From assembly GCA_025201765.1 (NCBI GenBank), contig MU623473.1:32178-96177 (forward strand): a stretch of 64,000 bases of DNA. The letters are read 5' to 3'. The notes beneath the pieces are model-generated. The model worked only from the letters and a program-made list of their open reading frames with translations. It had not been told where the DNA came from and ran no database searches. How positions within the stretch are numbered: position 1 is the first letter of the stretch; each line of letters starts with the position of its first letter. This stretch comes from Daldinia sp. FL1419. Taxonomy: Eukaryota > Ascomycota > Sordariomycetes > Xylariales > Hypoxylaceae. Position numbers and translations under genes: made by a program. Positions 58,556 through 64,000 of the stretch are shown in pieces.

Positions 58556-61211
58556 CTACATTCTAACCCGAAGGAGATATCGTAAGCGGACTTGGGAAAT
58601 ATCGTAACAGATATACTCATTGTATAGAAGATAAGCGTTGGGGACGCCTGTGGGGCCGGGCTTCACGCTGGTATCGGGCTAAGAATTTGGTTAGCATTCA
58701 TGACATGAACCATCAAGGCTGGGGCTTCTTGTACCATTTTCACTCCCTTTAGTGATGGATGGATGCACTCGGCATCTTTCCATTGACTTGGACCCGTGGT
58801 ACCCTGGCCCCAGGTTGATAGCATTCCCTTTGATTTGGCATCCTCCGCAGCGCTATAAGAAGCGTTGGTGAGCGTTTGCATTGGGTCACCAAGCTCTGCC
58901 TCGCAGAGAAGGAGTAGCGCATGCCCGTTGCTAATAGACGGGACACAATAGTTGGCAGACTACACGAAATATCAATACCCACGTTCGCATAACTGGAGTT
59001 AAGATACCCACCTTGCTGGACATATCCGCCAAGTAGATACCCTTTCCGAACACTACTAAATATTAATATTGTATAATAACCCAGGGCACTATTATAAGCA
59101 GTGTGGCCCTTCCTAGAAGTAGAACATGAAATAGAACATAAAGCAGAACGTGGGCAACATACTGCGGATTTATTAGCTTCGTTAACACGGATGCTGAGAT
59201 AGGAATAATAGCCACATACCTGTAACCAGAAACTGGAGCCTCGGGAGGCGCAATTCGTAATCCTTGCGAGAGAATACCACCGAAATTGGTACAGCGAGAG
59301 CCGTGCCACAGAAGTCGCCTGTCTTGGTATGTATTGTGTGTGGTTTCCAGGCGATCTTTTTCGCCTCCGCGCTCAATCCTGAAGATTTGGGATACTTGGT
59401 AGTTAGCATTGTGAGTTGCTCCCCGTGTGTCCATCAAGTAGTCCACCAATTGAGTAAATTCTGAACTCTCCTGTTCAAGAGGAGTCATCTCATTCATTCC
59501 TAAGCCTTGGAATTGTTGGTCAAGCTTGTTAATCTCTTCTTTACGCTCATTCTTCATGAGTAGTGATGCGTCTTTCATATCTGATAAACTCTCGAGAAGT
59601 TCTATTTCTCTTTTGAGCAATGTCGAGTCTCGAATGACGGGAGGCTTATTCCTTCCAAAGGCATGTGGAATCAGAGTGAAATATAGGTTTGAGAGCTGTT
59701 CTGTCGCTGCGATGTAATTTGTTTGGTATTGAGAAGCCGCCAATGACGGGTTGTTTAAGAGGTCCGAGAGGTCTTTCAAGGCTTGGAATCCTCGGGAGAT
59801 GGTGGTTTTACTGAGTTTTCCCAGAGGAAGCTTCGCAGCGTCATAATTGAGGTCGCGCATGGTCGCTGCGAAGTACTGCTGATTGAATATAAGCTGCATC
59901 AACTCCTGAACTGGTTTGGATAGTTTGGATTCTGGCTCCTCTTCTTCCTCGTCTTTAATTAAGACACCTTTTGTGTCTTTCGCATCCTCCTCCTCCTCGG
60001 AATCTGGTTCATACTAGGGAATTTCGGGTTAGTGATTGTCTTGCAAAGGGGATTGCTTGAGGAAATACGTCAAGGGACTGTAGAAATAGATTCCTTCAAA
60101 CCCCTGAATTTTTAGAATAAAATATAAATCTCGACAATAAATTGCACTGAAATGTACTTACGCTCTTCTCGATGAAAGCGTATTTTCCAGGTTTTGGTGG
60201 CTCGTTGCGGTCAGCCCATGGACGACCAGATTTTGACTTGAACTTGTTGTTGAATTCATAGAGTGCGTTTTCTAGCGTTCCATCGCCAACAACTTTGGAT
60301 TGGCCGTGTTCACCTACTCGACCCCAACGAGTCCAGCATCTGAATTCCCCCCTAACAGACCGAAGTAGCTATGACAAACAATGAGCATAATATTCAATCT
60401 CGGTCAGATGTATGAGATAAAGATTTATGAGTTCCCTGGGAAAGGGAAAGGGGTTAAATACCTGAACTCGGTAGAATTTGTTGTTGTTATTGGTTGCGTT
60501 GGTTTGGTTGAGAGAAGCATCAAAAATGACACCGTCGTCATCGATGTAGACCTCAAATTGAGGAAGTTGGTTCTCCGCACCTTCATCCAGCGGGATTCTA
60601 GCGTCTCGGGATTTAGCAATCTGACCATCAGCAACTTTGGCTTCTTTAATCTCTTTCACTTCCTCCTTGACGCTAAGGTCCTCATCTTCTTGGCTCTGTG
60701 TTTTGGTTTTCGAAGTCCTAGGCTTCTTTTTGGCCTGAGGTTTTACTTCCTGTTCTTCGTCATTCTCATCAGCTGCGGGTTTCTGTGCTGCCGTCCGCTT
60801 TCTAGTACCGCGGGCTTGTATAGGTAAGGGCTGGGACTGCGGTTGAGACTGGGATTGGGATTGGGGCTGGGGCGAAGACTGATTGGCGCTGAAGTAATAT
60901 GAGCTCTCATTCATATGGGCTGCGTTCTCAAGGGAGTCTCGAAGCCATTGAAAGGTGACAATATGAATGTTGAGAGACTGTGCAGCCTTAACTTTGATAG
61001 AAGGCTTATTATAATCTGCTTCTGAAGCAACAAGGTGTGTGGTAGTTGCAGAAACGGACTTGGCCAGAGATGCACCGAGAACGTTGATGAAATCTCGTTC
61101 AATGGTAGCTTGAGTATAAGAAGGGATAGTACCACTGATAGCAATGCTGCAATTATCCAGTGGCGGCGGTGGCGGCGGTTTAGCTGCAGCGGCCTTCCTT
61201 CTGGGTGGCAT
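58556..61211 (-). CDS. prpA: Poly(ADP-ribose) polymerase with BRCT and WGR domains, 6 exons
   Basis: Nuclear PARP of the single-copy filamentous-fungal type (Aspergillus PrpA), acting in DNA damage and ageing responses. Exons are 61211-60462, 60368-60162, 60013-59227 (see below), 59052-59012, 58959-58735 and 58678-58556, about 710 residues. Order: BRCT (about 19-107), Gln/Ser linker, basic nuclear-localisation stretches (RGTRKR, KKKPRTSK), WGR domain across exons 1-2 (CWTRWGRVGEHG), acidic linker, helical regulatory domain, catalytic domain. The triad is H556 (LLWHGSR), Y588 (KGIYLADM) and E691 (YNEYI). There are no zinc fingers. At the third donor, the strong site TTACAG|GTATGT leaves the frame one base off. 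The in-frame choice is a weaker GTTACA donor 7 bases earlier, which loses Gly-Tyr before FGKGIY. This needs checking. Confidence 0.9.
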
Positions 61212-61970
61212 TTTTTAGCGTGCTATTAGGTACCTTAGGTAGGTTTATAAAGGGGCAACTCAATTCTTAACTTCGATGGTACTTTATGATTGAAATCGAA
61301 TCGACTAGTAAGTAAAAATGAGATGTGGGATTTAGTGAAGATAATGAGAGAGCTTGTGAGAGAATTGAAGAAGACAAAAAGAAATTGGGGGCAATTGAAG
61401 CTGAATAAATATTGACTTTGAAAGCGCGCTCAGTGACACTTCTCTCTAGGCAACCGACCCTAAGCAGGGAAAGAGGGATTGCCAATTGATGTTGGCGTAT
61501 TGGCATAGCGCGTTCTAACGTGACTTCTCAAGGCAGCAGCGCCGTTGGTTCCATTTATTTTTCATTTCAAGTACCTTTTGGGAATTCACTTGAATACTTA
61601 CCTACCTTGGTACCTAAAAGTTTTATATCGAAACTTAACTACCTACTAAAAGGCAGAATAAAATAAGTTTATACTACGAAAATAATAAGAGGGTCCGAAT
61701 ATTTCAAGTGCCCGAACTCTGTGAGGGATATTGTGTCTGACCTTATTTCTGAGAGAGGAAGTTCGTCCGTGCGCAATTCTAAGTATTTTTATTGGGTGCA
61801 TCGTTCAGAAGGATTGGTCTCCACTTCGATCTATTTTCAAAATACGTACCATTCAAAGTACGTACCATTTAAAATACGTATTATTCAAAATATGTACCAA
61901 TTGAGCTTGTGCTTATATAATAAGATACGTACGAAAATCCAGGCCAAAAATCTTACATATATCTAAACTT
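61212..61970. other. PARP upstream region
   Basis: Promoter side of the PARP gene with TACCTAGGTA-like words at 61228-61242 and 61596-61612, then a short tandem-like stretch around 61845-61900 where acgtaccatt/caaaatacgta recurs three to four times. No gene seen. Confidence 0.45.
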
Positions 61971-64000
61971 ATATATTAATATAATATTTAAAATATAAAA
62001 TAAAAAATATAATGATAATAATAATAATAAATATTTTATTATTTTATTTTATTTTATTTTATTTTATTTTATTTTATTTTATTTTATTTTATTTTATTTT
62101 ATTTTATTTTATTTTATTTTATTTTAAAATTTTATATATTATTATTATTAATATTCAAAAATTTAATATTTAAAGAAAAAATAATTTAATATTTTAAAAA
62201 TAATAAATATTTTATAAAATAATTTTATAAAAATAAATTAAATATAATTTTTTTTATAATATATATTTTATTAATTTCTTTTTTATTATTTTTATTAATT
62301 TAATTATAATATTTTATTTTTTTATTTTTTTTAAATTTATTATAATTAATATTTAATATAATTAAATTAATAAAAAAATTTAATTAAAATATATTATTAT
62401 TATTATTATTTATTATTACCCCGATTTACTTAGAATATATTATAGGTATTTAATCTATCTCTTAGTATTTATTTTAGGTAAGAATTATATTCTGGAGAAA
62501 ACCTACTTGTTACCTATCTGAATAAATTATATTATTATAATTTTAATTTTATTTTATATTTTTATTAAAATTTATTTTTTAATAAAAATAATTAAATTTT
62601 AATATAGAAAAATATTTTATATATTATAATATTAATTATATGAAATAATATAGTGGTGGCCTGGGTGTGAAGTAATAACAAAATCCAAAATAACTTTATT
62701 ATTTTTTTTAATAAATAATAAAAGTGTTGTTATATTGTAAAGAAATTGTTTTAAAAAAGGGCTGGGATGTATATAATTTATATAAAGTATAAATATATAT
62801 AAATAATTTTATATCTTTATAAAAAACCATTATTCATTTTTATTTTTATAATCTTTTTTTTAATATTATAATATTATATTTATTTTTTAAAATAGCTTAA
62901 AATAATATTATTAATTTATAATCTTTTTTAATTAATTTTAATCCTTTTTATATACTTTATTTACATTTTATAATATTATAATATAATATTACCATATCCA
63001 TCATATTCATAATCTAATACTGCCTTAAAAAACCTACATTATTTTCATATATATATTATATTAAATAAAAAAAAACTTATATATCTGTAGATGCTTTATT
63101 ATCTCTCCAATATTATCTTATTATTAATCCTCCTTAAATGTTTTAATTTTCTTACTAAAAACTATCACGGCATCCTAAACCTAATACATTACTTCAATAT
63201 CATATTACACTGGGATTATAATATAATAATATAATATTATAATAATTTTTAATAAAAAAATTAAAATATTAAAAAAGATTTAATAAAAAATTAAATTAAA
63301 AAAATAATAAAATATTTATAAATATATAATTATTTTATTAAATATAATATATATATATATATATTAAACCAGAATAATGTAATTAAATAATAAGAACTAC
63401 CCTGAAAGATCTTGTTGGCCCCCCCCCTTCTAAAATCTACATATGTTCTTTTGAATATAAATAGGTTTTCAAGAGTTGTTTTCTTACCTGATTAGTTCAA
63501 ATCATATATAGTTCTTTAGAGATTATTTCTATAAAACTTTATATAAATAATATATATTCTTTAGGCTTATAACTTCATTATATACGTTATTATTATTGAA
63601 CAATCACTTATAACAACTTTTCTACCTGATTATCCTATTATATTCTTTAGGATATAGTTACCTTATATCCTCGAACTTATATAGCCTCTGGCTTACTATG
63701 GGTTAGTTGAAGTATAAGGCATATCCTACAGGAACTATTAGAGCTCCTGTTTAATATATAAATAAAATAAAATATATAAAAAAATTATAAATTAATAATT
63801 TTATTTTAAATTATTTTAAAAAATAAATATAATATTATTATATTAAAAAAATATAAAAATAAAAATATAAAATTATTTATATATATTTATTTAAAATAAA
63901 ATTTAATATATTATATTAAAATAATTTTAATAAATTATTATATAAAATTAATAAAAATTTAATAAAATTTAAAGAAATTTAATAAATTAATTAATAAATT
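61971..64000. other. Extremely AT-rich block reaching the window edge
   Basis: Base composition drops abruptly from ordinary to roughly 85-90 percent A+T by eye. It contains long A/T-only stretches, the (ATTTT)n tract, and small islands of higher GC near 62420-62520, 62650-62670, 63120-63210 and 63400-63740. No open reading frame of interest. In filamentous ascomycetes such isochores usually derive from transposons mutated by RIP and often mark centromeric or subtelomeric heterochromatin. I could not identify the original element. Confidence 0.7.
62036..62125. repeat. (ATTTT)n pentanucleotide tract
   Basis: About 18 uninterrupted ATTTT units at the beginning of the AT-rich block. Confidence 0.95.

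Noticed and set aside
58749..59309. 186-codon minus-strand frame overlapping the PARP 3' half
   Set aside because: It runs in the wrong frame through PARP introns and exons; the spliced PARP reading explains every exon with family motifs.
61971..64000. Mitochondrial DNA insertion (NUMT) as explanation of the AT-rich block
   Set aside because: No mitochondrial gene, tRNA or rRNA fragment could be recognised; simple AT tracts and repeat-like islands fit a RIP-type isochore better.
1..64000. CRISPR array, bacterial operon or secondary-metabolite cluster
   Set aside because: No regularly spaced repeats, no Shine-Dalgarno-led operons, and no PKS, NRPS or terpene synthase; genes are intron-bearing and functionally unrelated.

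Overview
The window reads as nuclear chromosomal DNA of a filamentous ascomycete. Genes are single, on both strands, with short GT-AG introns (about 51-190 nt) that usually carry a CTAAC/CTGAC-type branch site close to the acceptor. The gene families (caleosin, BRCT-WGR-PARP, CysA-type acetyltransferase, fungal F-box and Tcd-type E1-like proteins) are typical of Pezizomycotina. Intergenic DNA is full of the palindromic word TACCTAGGTA and its relatives. I associate this with Xylariales-like Sordariomycetes, but that placement is inference only.

Layout. 1.2-3.8 kb: a caleosin/peroxygenase gene (+) converging on an SLC35F-type transporter (-). 3.8-14.7 kb: a gene desert holding a 55-nt poly(A) run and an 855-bp DNA transposon with perfect 144-bp inverted ends and a 9-bp target duplication. 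14.7-16.5 kb: a five-exon disordered conserved fungal protein. 19.3-20.3 kb: an AhpC/TSA-like gene (-) with a one-base homopolymer frameshift. 25.4-29.3 kb: a large Cid1/TRF-type nucleotidyltransferase. 30.7-31.3 kb: a broken F-box gene. 34.0-34.6 kb: a small secreted Pro/Thr/Ser-rich protein. 36.5-37.4 kb: a classical SDR. 40.8-41.7 kb: a secreted alpha-carbonic anhydrase.

42.7-61.2 kb is the gene-dense half: Tcd-type t6A dehydratase, Nudix hydrolase, tRNA-Glu, a divergent SDR, CysA-type O-acetyltransferase, a conserved fungal protein of unknown function, a FAT1-type acyl-CoA synthetase/transporter, tRNA-Met, an ASNSD1-like asparagine synthetase homologue, and PARP. From about 61.97 kb to the end the DNA becomes extremely AT-rich with an (ATTTT)n tract, which resembles a RIP-type AT isochore or another heterochromatic block.

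The genes are mostly unrelated housekeeping or accessory functions: tRNA modification, sulfur amino-acid supply, lipid activation, CO2 hydration, redox, RNA tailing and ADP-ribosylation. I see no biosynthetic cluster, CRISPR or obvious defence system. The most notable points are the fresh-looking transposon, two genes whose reading frame is off by one base at a defined spot (AhpC-like and PARP), the degraded F-box gene, and the abrupt AT-rich boundary. Exon coordinates were deduced by hand from frame, splice consensus and family knowledge. Coding starts were restricted to ATG.
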